From Eonycteris spelaea (lineage: Eukaryota; Chordata; Mammalia; Chiroptera; Pteropodidae): a stretch of DNA of 64,000 nucleotides. Every line of letters starts with the position of its first letter. Within the stretch, counting starts at the first letter, position 1. The DNA is taken from positions 6,820,001 through 6,884,000 of the forward strand of contig PUFA01000022.1 of assembly GCA_003508835.1 (NCBI GenBank), read 5' to 3'. The translations under genes and the position numbers were made by a program. This document shows positions 13,692 to 24,890 of this stretch, piece by piece. The notes beneath the pieces are model-generated. The model was given only the letters and a program-made list of their open reading frames with translations, was not told the origin of the DNA and did not search any database.

Positions 13692-14226
13692 TAAAAGAGA
13701 AACAAATCCAGAAAGATGTTGAAGTCATATACAAAATTAAGACAACAAATATACTAATCATACTGTTATCTAAAATAGGCAAATAAATGAAAACTTACCT
13801 CTCCCTTAAAAATTTAGACATAAAGAAAAACAAGTACATTTCTTTTTAAATGCTCTATTAGTTGCCTTGATTATATATTTGATTTAAGGAAATATTTAAA
13901 ACTATATAAATAAAACTAATTAACAGTAGGTTTCTGTTGGCTGACCCTTAAAATAATTTTTATGAGAAAACTTATTGTTCATAAAAGAATTTATAATATA
14001 AATTTTAAAATTCAATTTATTTGTAACTTGGTTATTTTTTGTAAGGAAATTATATTTTAATTTAAGTTACTGATCATGAAATACTTACATGAGAAATGTT
14101 TTCTAAGTGCAGTGTATAATGTACAAGCTACAGTCTGATTTCTTTCTCTATTCCAACCAAACTAAAGGTCTTGTGAATAAAACATTTCCAAAAAAAAAAA
14201 AAAAAAAAAAAAAAAGACTAAAAGAG
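13692..14226 (+). pseudogene. Possible retroposed 3' UTR with poly-A tail
   Basis: A 26-A tract at 14190-14215 lies 8 bases after an AATAAA hexamer (14176-14181), the arrangement of a polyadenylated mRNA end. The octamer TAAAAGAG occurs immediately before the proposed insert (13692-13699) and again just after the tail (14219-14226). The left copy lies in a TTAAAA context, the preferred L1 endonuclease site. The body is AT-rich like a 3' UTR and has no open frame or recognisable gene. The four bases GACT between tail and right repeat, and the short duplication, weaken the case. It could be a chance poly-A expansion. Confidence 0.4.
14190..14215 (+). repeat. 26-A tract
   Basis: A homopolymer following AATAAA, treated as the tail of the candidate retrocopy above. 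Confidence 0.95.
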
Positions 14227-14868
14227 GGCAAACAATAAACATAAATTTTATTTCCTAATTGGATTATTAAACCTTCAATTTGAAATTGCATCCTATAGTT
14301 TTCTCTAGGCTTATAGTGTGTCTTTATTTACATAATTAATAGTTTGAATGATGAGTTAGTTGGCTCTGGACTTTACATACTCGGCAGAGGGCGGTGATGG
14401 TACTCCCCTGCAAGTGAATGGTGGAAGTGACATCCCATATTTCAGATATACCAGTTACACCTAACTCGCTCATAGTGCTGTCATTATAACGGAGTTGGAA
14501 TGGACCACAACAGGTAATACGAGTTAATCTGGCTAGAATAAAGTTCCATTTATTTTAAGAACAAAATGTCAATCTGTGTATGATTTTTAAATGAACTGTT
14601 TGCTAACATGGATCTATTATTCCCTTAATACTTTTTATTTAGTAAATGCAGTGTTTTACTTGATAAATATTTAAAAAAAAATACTCATGACTATTCTGAG
14701 TAGCATGCTGCAGAATATAGAGTATGAACCTGAATTTCTAAGTCTATTCTGCCACTCCTGAGATCTTAACAAATCATTGAAATTAAATGAACAAATTTTT
14801 CATTTGTAAAAAGTAGATAATGATAAAATCTTTTTTGGCATGCTCTCAAGTGCAGCTACAACCATGGC
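14227..14868. other. Unannotated sequence
   Basis: AT-rich with a short GC-richer unique part at 14365-14530. Nothing recognised. Confidence 0.5.
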
Positions 14869-14889
14869 GGGGTGGGGTGGGGGCAGGGG
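14869..14889 (+). other. Canonical G-quadruplex motif
   Basis: Four G runs of 4, 4, 5 and 4 are separated by loops of 1, 1 and 2 bases (GGGGTGGGGTGGGGGCAGGG plus one G). This fits the strictest quadruplex pattern and stands out in AT-rich surroundings. It lies just upstream of, or at the start of, the LTR-like block. Confidence 0.85.
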
Positions 14890-14899
14890 ACGGAAGACT

Positions 14900-15202
14900 A
14901 ATGTTTCCTGGCTCACGCATGGACCAAAGAGTGATGGTTTGTTGAGAGATAAATGCTCTGGCATCTTTCCCTTTCTATAAACAACCCCAGGGTCATTGCA
15001 TCAGGTCTCAGAGTGCTGAGGGATGTGGGGCCCTGCTGAATATGCCACCGATCTACGAAAGGCCTGCACTTGGCTTTGTTGTCTCCTTCGTCCCATGTCC
15101 CCTGCTCTCTCACTTCCGCTTTCTGGATCACCTCCCACAGAAATAATCGTCACCCAAGCCCCAGTTCAGGTTCTACATTCAGGAGATCCCCAAAATGAGA
15201 CA
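14900..15202 (+). mobile_element. LTR-like block (ERV solo LTR, family unsure)
   Basis: The 3' half resembles the end of mammalian ERV LTRs: a pyrimidine-rich section with CTCTCTCACTTCCGCTTTCT, then GATCACCTCCCACAGAAATA, then CAAGCCCCAGTTCAGG and a terminal CCCCAAAATGAGACA ending in CA at 15202. The 5' boundary is unclear. An ERV integrase fossil begins about 230 bp downstream on the same strand, which could mean the two belong to one internally deleted provirus. Two overlapping open frames here (72 and 74 codons on opposite strands) are not supported as genes. Confidence 0.5.
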
Positions 15203-15330
15203 GATGGAAAAAACTTAATGAAAGTAGTTTTTTTCATCAATGCTTAATGTACTTTTCCATGATAATTTTCAATATTTAAACTAAACAAAATTATTACCCG
15301 AAATAGTGATTTTGTGTTTTTATAATTTTT

Positions 15331-15405
15331 CGGCTTTATTCAGTTATAATTGATGAAATTTGCCAATTGATATTTAAAATGTACAATGTGCTGATTATTT
15401 GACAA
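15331..15405 (-). mobile_element. L1 3'-end remnant, antisense
   Basis: The plus strand reads GGCTTTATTCAGTTATAATT and then an AAAATGTACAATGTG element. This resembles the reverse complement of the last segment of ancient L1 3' UTRs. Short and diverged. Confidence 0.5.
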
Positions 15406-15429
15406 GAAGATATGATGGAGGCATATGTG

Positions 15430-16110
15430 GTTGGGTTTCTAAGAATGAACTCTGACTATGCAGGTATCTGTGGTCCTTGTGAAAGTTCACTTAATTTCTC
15501 CACTGCAAAAGAATCCATCAATATTTGGGTGGATAATATGATTTATCCTTTGAATATTAGTCTGCTTTTTTTTTTTTTTAAACAATCTTTTGGGTGCTTA
15601 CTCGAGGGGCACATGTACAAAGCGGTCGTGGTAGCAGAGTTTGAGTGTGAGCTCAAGCAAGGGCTCGACAAACAAGGTTTGCCTTATCTAAGTCAGGTTT
15701 ATGGCCCCTGCCAAATGCCAAACTTGCAAAAAGCAGAAGCCAAGTCTGTGTTCCTGTGTGGCACATTCTCCAGCGATTATCACTCCACCCAGTGGCAGAT
15801 TGATTACATTGAACTCTCTCCATTGGACATCTTCCATCATGGAAGAAACCACAGTTTGCCCCTCTCTAGTATAGACATCTATTCTGGTAAGCATTTCATG
15901 GCCCAATGGCAATGGTTCTGCCAGCATTGCTATTTGAGGCTTTATTGAATGCCTTGTTCATTGTCATGATATTCTGTATGTTTCCAAAGAACAGATGTCA
16001 TAGCAAACGCAGGATAGCAGTGCACTCATGCCCTTGGAGTTCACTACCCAAACCACACATGTCAGCACTCGGTCGTTTAAGTCACATATGGGGCAAGCGG
16101 AAAGTGAAAA
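15430..16110 (+). pseudogene. ERV pol fossil with integrase core
   Basis: Translation gives retroviral-integrase-like pieces. A CGPC/CQMP cysteine region resembles the zinc-binding end. It is followed by QWQIDYI (the usual start of the catalytic core), a spacer with a basic patch, and SSIDIYSGKHF, the segment normally following the first catalytic strand. Further on, at about 15935-16100, are shifted frames that no longer read through the rest of the core. A 178-codon frame (15412-15948) covers the first part by chance and begins upstream of the homologous region. A 14-T run at 15567-15580 interrupts it. Frame shifts and lost motifs show it is dead. It belongs to the ERVL/MaLR or ERV1 range; I cannot name the family. 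Confidence 0.75.
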
Positions 16111-18564
16111 GGTTTTGAAAAGACTAAAATATGTCATGCAAAGATATTTAAATGAGCAAAAATCAAAAAGGAACAGATTTGCTTTATTTATTTTTTTGCA
16201 AGTGCACCCTACCCAGATGTCATAAGCAGTTCATTATCATTTTATTTTAGAATTTTCAATATCGCAAAAAAAAAAAAAAAAATCTTTCAAGATTATTGTT
16301 AGTTATTTGGGATGATCTTACATGTATTTATTTTGTGTCTAATTCATTTTTAAAAAGTAGACACCAGTGTTGCTGGTTACGTGATAAACCTTTGCAAAAC
16401 AAAACAAACATCTGTAAACTGAAATTCTCCTAATTCTCATAATTCCTGACATGCATAGTAGAGTAAATTGCTGTTTGCTATGTCCATTAATTATTTCATA
16501 ATTCTGAATATCTCTTTAGGATTCAAATGTGAAGATAGTCAGTGAGGAAGTTTATGCCATTCATTAAATTGTTTAAAATATTTATATATTACATTGAGCC
16601 AGAACTTTAGCTCATTGAGTGTATAAATTAATAAAAATCATTAAGCTAAAATTTATTACCTTGACATTTGTTATCTAATCATCACTCTTCTCAAACATAA
16701 TTCACTCATCTTTTGTGGAGTATTTTTATGAGTATTTTTTAGAGTTATAACAATCTAGGCCACAATAACCACAGGCAACCATATAACACTGATCCAAAAA
16801 AATATGTGTAGCTCGTCATTAGTGATAAAATTAAAGGCCAAATATGCATAGGAACCTCACTGCCATCATCTTTTTTGCAATATATTAGGATGCTTTCCTT
16901 TAAAGATATTCAACATGTATGTTTACTTTATATTTCTTTAATCTCATTTGCCTTTTTTATTGTGGCAATGTAGTCATATTTTTTTGCCTTATGTAGAGTT
17001 CTCACTTTATTAGGTGTGCTTACTTCTTATCCCCCCGCCCCTTTTCACTATATATAAGTAGCATTTGATCTTCTTTGTTATAAAATTTTGACAGGTGACA
17101 TTTTTTTTCTGGAAAACAAACAGTATTCTTGAACTTCTTTTGAAAATTGACTTTGTTCATTATGCTTGCGAGTCAGCTCGACTGTAGATTTGACATCCTC
17201 AACCATTATAGTTATCTCAGAAACTGCAGGACTCAAAGTAAAAATAAATTAAAAAAGAAAGCTGGGAAAAGAGAGAGCTAAATCACTCTGCCTTTATGAG
17301 CTCATTATATCATCGTCTTGGGCCAGAAGATGGCTGTCAACCTTGCCAGCTTCATGCTTCTTTTCTTCTTCTTCTTTTCTTTCCTCTGCATTATGATCAT
17401 AAGTGAGACAAAAGCAGATCCAGAGCACTTTGTCAGCTAATAGTGGCCTAGCCTTTCCTGGCGTAATTCATTTGCTTTCCTCTTTAGTTTTCTCAGTCAG
17501 AAGGTGGTGCTTTTCATTGTTCCAATTCTACTCTCCATCCTTAGTCAGTTCAGTGCCATTTCTGTGGCACGGTCCAGACACAGCTCATGTGAGCATCCCT
17601 TCCAGACTTCCTCTGCTATTCCCCTTCACGTCTGTAAACGCTTTTGGGTCCCACAACCTTTTGCACTTCTTTGAAGCCTTCTCATTCCATGGCTCACTAA
17701 CTCAGGTCAGGGAGCTGCCACGTGGGGTGAGGAGGAGAGCTTCTGACTGCAGTTGGGACCATTTCTGAAGATCAGCTTTTATCTTTCTTCTAGACAGGTG
17801 CTAAGGACGATCTAGAGATCTCAGAAAATATTTAAGGCTTGCTAATTCCACTGACATTGTTTTCATTTACCGGACACATATTAGAAATGGGTATTATTTG
17901 GCTTAAACAAATAAACAAATAACTTATATTTAAAGTTTGTAATGCCAGTAGTCAAAAGATAAAATAATTTAGAATAACAAAAAGAAAGGTGCATGTTTTA
18001 TAGGGATATGTAATCACTATTAGGACTGACACTTCACATCCAAATAGTAATACACAGGTTCGATGATATGTCATATCTGTCTGTCTTCCATAAGATAGTA
18101 ACGTGGCAAACCATCAACAGATACTATAAAATGTATACACATTAAAAATTTCTCATTGTCTGTTTATTACATACACATACATAAATGTGTCTTGATATTT
18201 CTAGAAAGTCAGTTGAAACGTGCTTGCGTAAAAAAAAAATTTTGAACGTCAGGAAAATAACTAAACATGAAGATATTATTTTAAAGTTCTGATTTTATGT
18301 GCATAATTACAATAATAATAAATAAATTACCACCTCTTTCTTAAACGTCTATTTTATATGTAGACATATATATGCATAATTCTTTCAAGTGATTTCTGGC
18401 GATTCTAGGTACTGATTTTCTTCACTTTAAAAGAATGAAACTCAGACCTCCATCTTTTTGTCTTTGGACACTTCTCTTCTACAAGGAAAATATATTTCTC
18501 ACTAAGCCTCCCCTCCCCCCCACCACCAATTCCAAGAGATGATAAGAGATATTGTCTAACACTC
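16111..18564. other. Unannotated sequence
   Basis: AT-rich with a 17-A run at 16266-16282. A GC-richer block at about 17270-17780 contains a 121-codon frame (17403-17768) with a leucine/serine/phenylalanine-rich, domainless translation and no splice or promoter context. I do not call it a gene. Confidence 0.5.
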
Positions 18565-19165
18565 TTCTCCACTGAATTCTAGACTCATACTGATCTTCGT
18601 ACTTGATATCATTGCCTAGATATTAAAAGACTTTTTAAGCTTAACAGGTGCAAAGAGAACTCCTGATTTCTCCCTAACAAGGTTTTCTCCTTAGTTGTCC
18701 CTGTATAAGTAATTGACATGCTCATATACTAAATTTCTCACAAAAAATATCCTATAGCTCCTACCCCAATCCAGCCACTATACTTATTGGCTCTGTTTCT
18801 AAATGTTTCATACGTGTCCATTGTGTGTTTCCGCTGCCATCTGCTTGCCCAAATTATCTGCATAATTTGCACATGCTATTATAACACCAGGCTAACTAGG
18901 CTCATTGCGTTTTCTCTTATCTCCTATAATTCACTCTTCTTAAGGTAGCCAGAACACATGTTTAAAATGTAAATTACAAACACACTATTCTGCTTAAAAC
19001 CTACCAATGATTTTCCATGAAAATAGAAAACTATAATCATATTTTGGTCTGAAAGACTCTAATGTTTGGAGTTTGCTCACCTCTGCAACTTAATTTTGGT
19101 TCACTTTCCTGTGTTCTCTGTGCTCACAGTATTTTTTTCTCTTTGTCAGAACATGTCAGGTTCTT
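18565..19165 (+). mobile_element. L2 LINE fragment
   Basis: Pyrimidine-rich text in the order expected for the 3' portion of L2: TTCTAGACTCATACTGATCT, AGAGAACTCCTGATTTCTCC, a CTGCTTAAAACC-type block near 18990 and ACTTTCCTGTGTTCTCTGTG near 19105. It is heavily diverged and lacks the 3' terminus. Confidence 0.65.
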
Positions 19166-19889
19166 CCCCACTTGATAACTTTAGATGGAAACCATGATCC
19201 AGGTGCCATGTTCCATCTATTAAACTAATCTTTTGAATGAGCAAATCTTGGAAAATGATCCACGTGATCAAAAATGTCCTTAAAGTCAGACATTGTCATG
19301 TTATTGTATAATAGTTAAATTGTCTAGCCCATTAAAGAGGATAATAATTACTAAATTCTTCATGTCATGAATAGAAAATTCTGTAAAACATTAATAAATA
19401 TCTGTTTTTTTTTAAAGATGGTGTTGACTAGGGAGAAAAAGCAGATATTAATAAAGTGGTTTAGAAATTTTGTGCACAAGACACTAATTTAGATGTTTTA
19501 CCTTATCTCAAAGTAAATGTCGGTCTTATGTTAGATCTATTTTAAATATATTTTTGGATTATCACCATATGGTATGTATTCTTTTGGTTTTGAACTTTGA
19601 GAAAAGTTTAGTAAATTTCGAATGACAGAGTACAAGGATCCATAGAAAGCATATTAATATTATTGGGTAAGGCTCGATATTCCCTAAGGAATCTATGTCT
19701 ACCAATAGCTACAATTCTATTACAGAAAAGGGTATCTTAACTATTTAGGTTGCATATCCTGTTGAGTATCAGATGACAGCTAAGGAAATTAACTCCTTAC
19801 CATACACATATTTACTCATTTTTCCCCCAAACAATTTCAGAGTATTGTGGCTACCTGATGTTTGTGTTTGTTCTATGGATCACAGGATT

Positions 19890-19914
19890 AAAAAAAAAAA
19901 AAAAGAAAAGAAAA

Positions 19915-19950
<36 letters not shown>

Positions 19951-19980
19951 AGAAAGATGAAAAGAAAGAAAAAAACCTGC
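19890..19980 (+). repeat. A-run and (GAAA)n purine tract
   Basis: A 14-A run grades into about ten GAAA units. Lysine/glutamate-rich frames here are translation of the microsatellite. Confidence 0.95.
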
Positions 19981-22900
19981 TATAGAGGTAAATTTTTTGC
20001 TGAGTCCCTTCTTAATAATCATCACTTACCCTCAGTACTTATGTTACTGAAATGCTGTAAGTCCCACCATAAAGCTTTTTCTCTCTCAGAACCACACTAC
20101 GTGAAAGTCATTGCTTCAGTAACACCAGAAATATTTACCTCTAAAAATATTTTGTAAAATTCTTTTCTTTTTATTTCTTAAGCAAGACACAGTTCAGTTA
20201 ACATTGTTCATTTAAACATCTGACAGTGTTTTCTTCTCCACAATAACTCTTGTTGATAAATAAAGGTTTCATAGGTCAAATAGTTAATGAAAATTTACTT
20301 ATTTTTATTTATTGTGAAGTTTCCTTTAGACGGTGAACCCTTAAGTTAGTTGATCTCGTGCTTGACGCTCAAACAGCACATTAGCTCAAAACTTAGAAAT
20401 ATCACAGAATTATTTAATTAAATACAATATCATATTGTATTACATATTTCTTAATTATTTTGATTGAATAATTGAGTTAAGAATATAATTCCTTGCAAGT
20501 TCTCATTCTTCCTATATGTCCACAAAACATAGATTTCCGTCTTCCCTTGTCTCATAGAAGCTCGCCGGTCAGCAGGTGCTCTGGAGGATCACTGGGCTTC
20601 AGTGTCCTACATGGTCCACGTTCTGTGCCCTTTCGCCACTGAACTTTCTATTTGAATATATTCGTCCTGGGCATATGGCGTACACTGCTATTGCCAGACC
20701 CCCTCCAGAACTTCCCTTACTTTCTCTGAAAAGTGGCTTTTATCTTTTCATCTCTTAGTCTGTTGTGTACAATGAGGGGTGGTTTATTGACAGGTCTTAG
20801 AGCCTCCAGCCAGCCATATCCTCTTCCGAGGCCTCCTTTTTGTTGAGTCCCTCTCGGTGCTCTCTGCCCTTTCAACACCAGTGCATCGTGCTCCTGTAGA
20901 TAGGGCACAAGCCACCTTCCTTTCGATCTTTTTGTTTTCCTATGTACCTATTGAATCTCAAGCAACGTTATCATCCAGGATATTTTGTTTTGATCCCGGC
21001 TCACATAAATATTACCCGACCTAGACTCTAACACTTAGGAAATCTCCATGCTTGACTGTTTGCCTATCTAATGCCATGGACGGTTTTATTGCATCCTAGA
21101 TTAATTCTCTGTAATAAAGTGGGAAGAAGTTTGACCTTTACCGTCATCGCTAATCAAGTAAAAAATTCTCTGCATCGTTCCTTGTGTGAATTGCAGTTCT
21201 GCTGAAATGAATTTCCATATTGTTCGATGCTTCTCTCTCTCGCCCGTCTTCCCTCTTTCTCTGCCTCTTACAATTGAAATTTGTTTTGATTTCCAAATAC
21301 TGAAAACTTCTGTCCTCTCGTTAAGAGAGGAATCTTCTGTTGAATGAAAACTTCCTTATTATCGAAATTAAATAAATACATCATTAGTCTGGCACATAAA
21401 AATTATGGCTTTGGATTTCTTTAAATATGAACTTCTGTTTTTTTTTTCTCCTGTTTAAGCTGTTACTGCTTCTCGTTATTTACTTTTATGACATAGGTGA
21501 AATAGTTTGCTTTCTGTCTTATAACAGTTGGTGTCTAAAACGTATATTTAGTTTTTTCAGATTTTTTTTAGAAGATAGGAAAGCTTTTATGTGTATTTAT
21601 TTTGACTTAATTTGAATCTAAGCGTATTTTTTATAGCTTAAGAGAATATGAAGAAAAATATCTTGGCTTTATTAATATTGGAATTTAATGTTTATCTATC
21701 CAGCCCTCTTACTGTCCTGACAAGTAAAATAAATCTGAATGATCTCACATTTTCAACTATAAAACTGAAATGTAACATCTATGAATTGTGATAACATATG
21801 TTTGTGATCATGGGATTATCTTGCTTGAGAATTGAAAAAAAAGTACTTAACATGTATGTCTGAGTTTGCTACAAAATTATATGAGGTAGGGTTCAGAATT
21901 CATTTTACTAATTAAAATATCGTATTTAAGTGAATAGCTAAAGCATGTCCAAGTTTTGAGGATAAGCATTATTTTTTTTTTCTCAATCACCGCTTATTTA
22001 GCCATGAAATCTATCATTTCAATTTGTATATTAGCATCAAGATGGTTAGGATGGTAAGGGGGACTATTTTTTTATAAAACCACTTGGAAGAGATGACACT
22101 ATTTTACTGCTCACTTACCATTTAAAATATACAAAAGTTCTGTAGTATGCTAAATTTATGATTATGTTTCATTATACAGGTTTAAAATAAATCACGATCA
22201 ACTCAGATTTTGTAGGATTTGTATATACATATAATATTACATTCGTCTGCATACTTATTTTGTGCAAGTTTCTATTTTGGTTTGCAAATTGTTTAAATTG
22301 TTTAACTTATAATAATTACATTTGCAACTTACCTGAATTAGTATAAGCGTTGAGAGTTTATAGATGGAAAATAAGCCATGACTGTCAGCTGGTAGCTACC
22401 CAAACTACAGAAACTATTCCACAGTTGGACGTTCAGTTTCATAATTGTTTTAAATCTATGTTTTATGACTTGACAATAAATACCCCATTGTAAATAAAGA
22501 AGTATAGAATAATTGCATTTTTCTAACCAGCATTACTTTACTTGTTAAACACATGCTATTATCCTTTATTTTATAATTAGCTTCTAGCAAAGAAAAATAA
22601 ATCCGCTTCAAAATTTGAACTGACAAAATAATTCAGCAGAAGCTCCAAAGATTAACGTTGAGTAAACCTGGCGATTAACCATTGTTGACATTAGTTATAT
22701 TTAATGTCATAGGACAATATGAACATATTTATAAAGAATATGCCTCAATTTATTTTTTCTTGGAAAATGTCATTATTTATTAGACTTAATTTTATAAAAT
22801 AACACTAAAATAGTAATTTTTTAAATCCAATACATAGTTCTAATTTTTCTATAACAATAAAACTAGAATGATACAAGTAGTAGATCTATAAATTAAATTT

Positions 22901-24414
22901 CTTTATGACACATATATTAATATATTCTGTACATTTATAAATCTTTTATCACTTTCTAAAATAAAATGTATTATACAAAACCCATGAAGGAAAGTTTAAT
23001 TAAAAGGCCACTATATTAAAGAAGCATCTTGCCAGTGTATATAGGTAAGCTTCTCCCACACACTGTGATTTATGAAGCAGTAAAGCCTGCTGGAAACAAT
23101 TCAGATTTCATCAGCAAAACAAAGGATACTAAGATCTTATTGGCTTTATATAAAAAAAGAATAATAATAATAATAATATAATAAAAATATGGCTTTATCA
23201 CCAAAATTCAACTTTTCATCAAACTAGTGATTCCAAATTGAATCAAATTTCTCTTAAATTCAAACCATATGTCTACAAAAGTATTTTATTTCTGTTTTGT
23301 ACAGAAGCATGAGTTTTATTTTTCTAATATCAGCAAGTTCTAGATACCTTAAAAAAACGCCTTAAAAGGTTTTAGATATGTGAGGTTATCTAAATTGACA
23401 ATTTTAGAAAATTATTTTTAATGTATAGTAGGTAATACCAATCCAAGAACATAAAGCATTATTTTCATTTATGTCCTCTTAGCAGTTTCAAGGAACAAAG
23501 TGTTTGGTTTAGACTTTTGGATTTAGGAACAAGCAAATAATGGGTTTACTTACAATGAGGTGTTTGGGAAATATCAGCACTACTACATAAAGCTACAAAA
23601 AACTCGGATCAATTGTTGCAACCGAGATATAAAGTAACCAGGCTTAGGTTAGGCAAGATTCAGAATATGTAATGTATAAGTCATGGACCAAGAAGAATGT
23701 CTGATCACTTCACGCGTAGAACAAAGAATATGTGCTTCCTCGTATAACTCAAAGTGTTCAGTTTTGTTCGATCAAAATTCTAGCTTGACATTTTGTCATC
23801 CAGGGAAGGCTATCTTATTTAGGAATAATTTATTTTCAAATGTGTTCAGGTTTCATGCCCTTCATCTAAAAATTTAAAGTTGAATAATATTTAGCTAGAA
23901 AAATCAGTGAATCTTACATAGGCAAGTTTAACAATTAAGAAATTATCTTCAAAACAAACCACCTATTTCATTATCAATAAATAGTCAAAGATGAACAACT
24001 CAGTTATATTTATCAATTTATCAATGTATTAAAATATAAATAAAATATTTAAATATGAAATAAAAGAGACTTTAAAAAATAGTGCATCAAGAACCATTAG
24101 AATTTGTGCTTTAACCAATTCTGTATGCTTTTTTCCTAATGGATCTTCAAATGTTTAAAAGAATGTTGCAATTGCCTCCAAGAACCTTGCTTTCTCCACT
24201 TTTAAAATTTTTAATTCTTTCAAAGTTGTCTTGAAATAGCATATACCATTAAACCGAGGCCTTCTACAGTTATAACCACTCTTTGTATTATGGACCCTAG
24301 TTTTGACATCTCTTATAGAATATCTTTGAGTGCATATTCATTTCAGGGTTTTTTTTTCTATTTTACATTTCTTATATTCATAGTTTTGATTTATCTGTTG
24401 AGATTTTAATGTCA

Positions 24415-24439
24415 GGGAAGGGAAGGGAAGGGAAGGGAA
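24415..24439 (+). repeat. (GGGAA)5 pentanucleotide repeat
   Basis: Five GGGAA units, a pure purine tract. Confidence 0.95.
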
Positions 24440-24449
24440 AGAAAGCTCT

Positions 24450-24771
24450 CAGGGTCAAGTGCCATGAATGCAGTTTAATATTTGCCTAATGACTAGGAAC
24501 CTCAAAGCAACTAAGCAGGTTTTTAGTCCTTCTCTGAGCAGCTCTCTCGTTTCTGGCGCCCTGTTCTGCAAATTTCAACCACCTCAGTAGCCCCAAGTTC
24601 CAATTTCTACAGCTTCTGCCCAGCAAGACACCAATTCTCGGTTTGGGCACCACTTACCTTGCTTGATTCGGAAAATGTTCTAGGTAGAAGGCCAATGTGA
24701 ATGTATGGTTCACCTGTTTCCTTTCTCTCAAGGACCATAGACCTGAACTGTCAGATTTCTAGTTATTGAAA

Positions 24772-24813
<42 letters not shown>

Positions 24814-24890
24814 GTCCAGTTTTATAATTGCTTTCAGCATGGGAGTAAGTCAGTACCCTGTGAGTATGTAATCAGAAAGAAATAATTTAG
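24450..24890 (-). mobile_element. L1M 5'-region remnant, antisense
   Basis: The plus strand reads CTTCTCTGAGCAGCTCTCTC, then CAGTAGCCCCAAGTTCCAAT, GCTTCTGCCCAGCAAGACAC and CACCTGTTTCCTTTCTCTCA. I recognise this order as the reverse complement of the 5' region of old mammalian L1 elements. A TG microsatellite (24776-24812) has expanded inside it, and the element resumes after it with TTGTCCAGTTTTATAATTGC. Family identity is from memory. Confidence 0.65.
24776..24812 (+). repeat. (TG)n microsatellite
   Basis: About 18 TG units inside the antisense L1 remnant. Confidence 0.97.

Larger units (their letters stand above)
19166..24440. other. Unannotated, mostly AT-rich sequence
   Basis: Contains the A/GAAA tract (19890-19980), an ATA trinucleotide run (about 23160-23183) and a GGGAA array (24415-24439). 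Slightly GC-richer unique parts at 20530-20950 and 21090-21330 hold short frames on both strands without domains. No gene seen. Confidence 0.5.

Noticed and set aside
15412..15948. 178-codon plus-strand frame as a gene
   Set aside because: It covers a decayed ERV integrase plus unrelated upstream sequence and a T run; the homologous text continues in other frames.
17403..17768. 121-codon plus-strand frame
   Set aside because: Low-complexity leucine/serine/phenylalanine-rich translation, no domain, no exon context.
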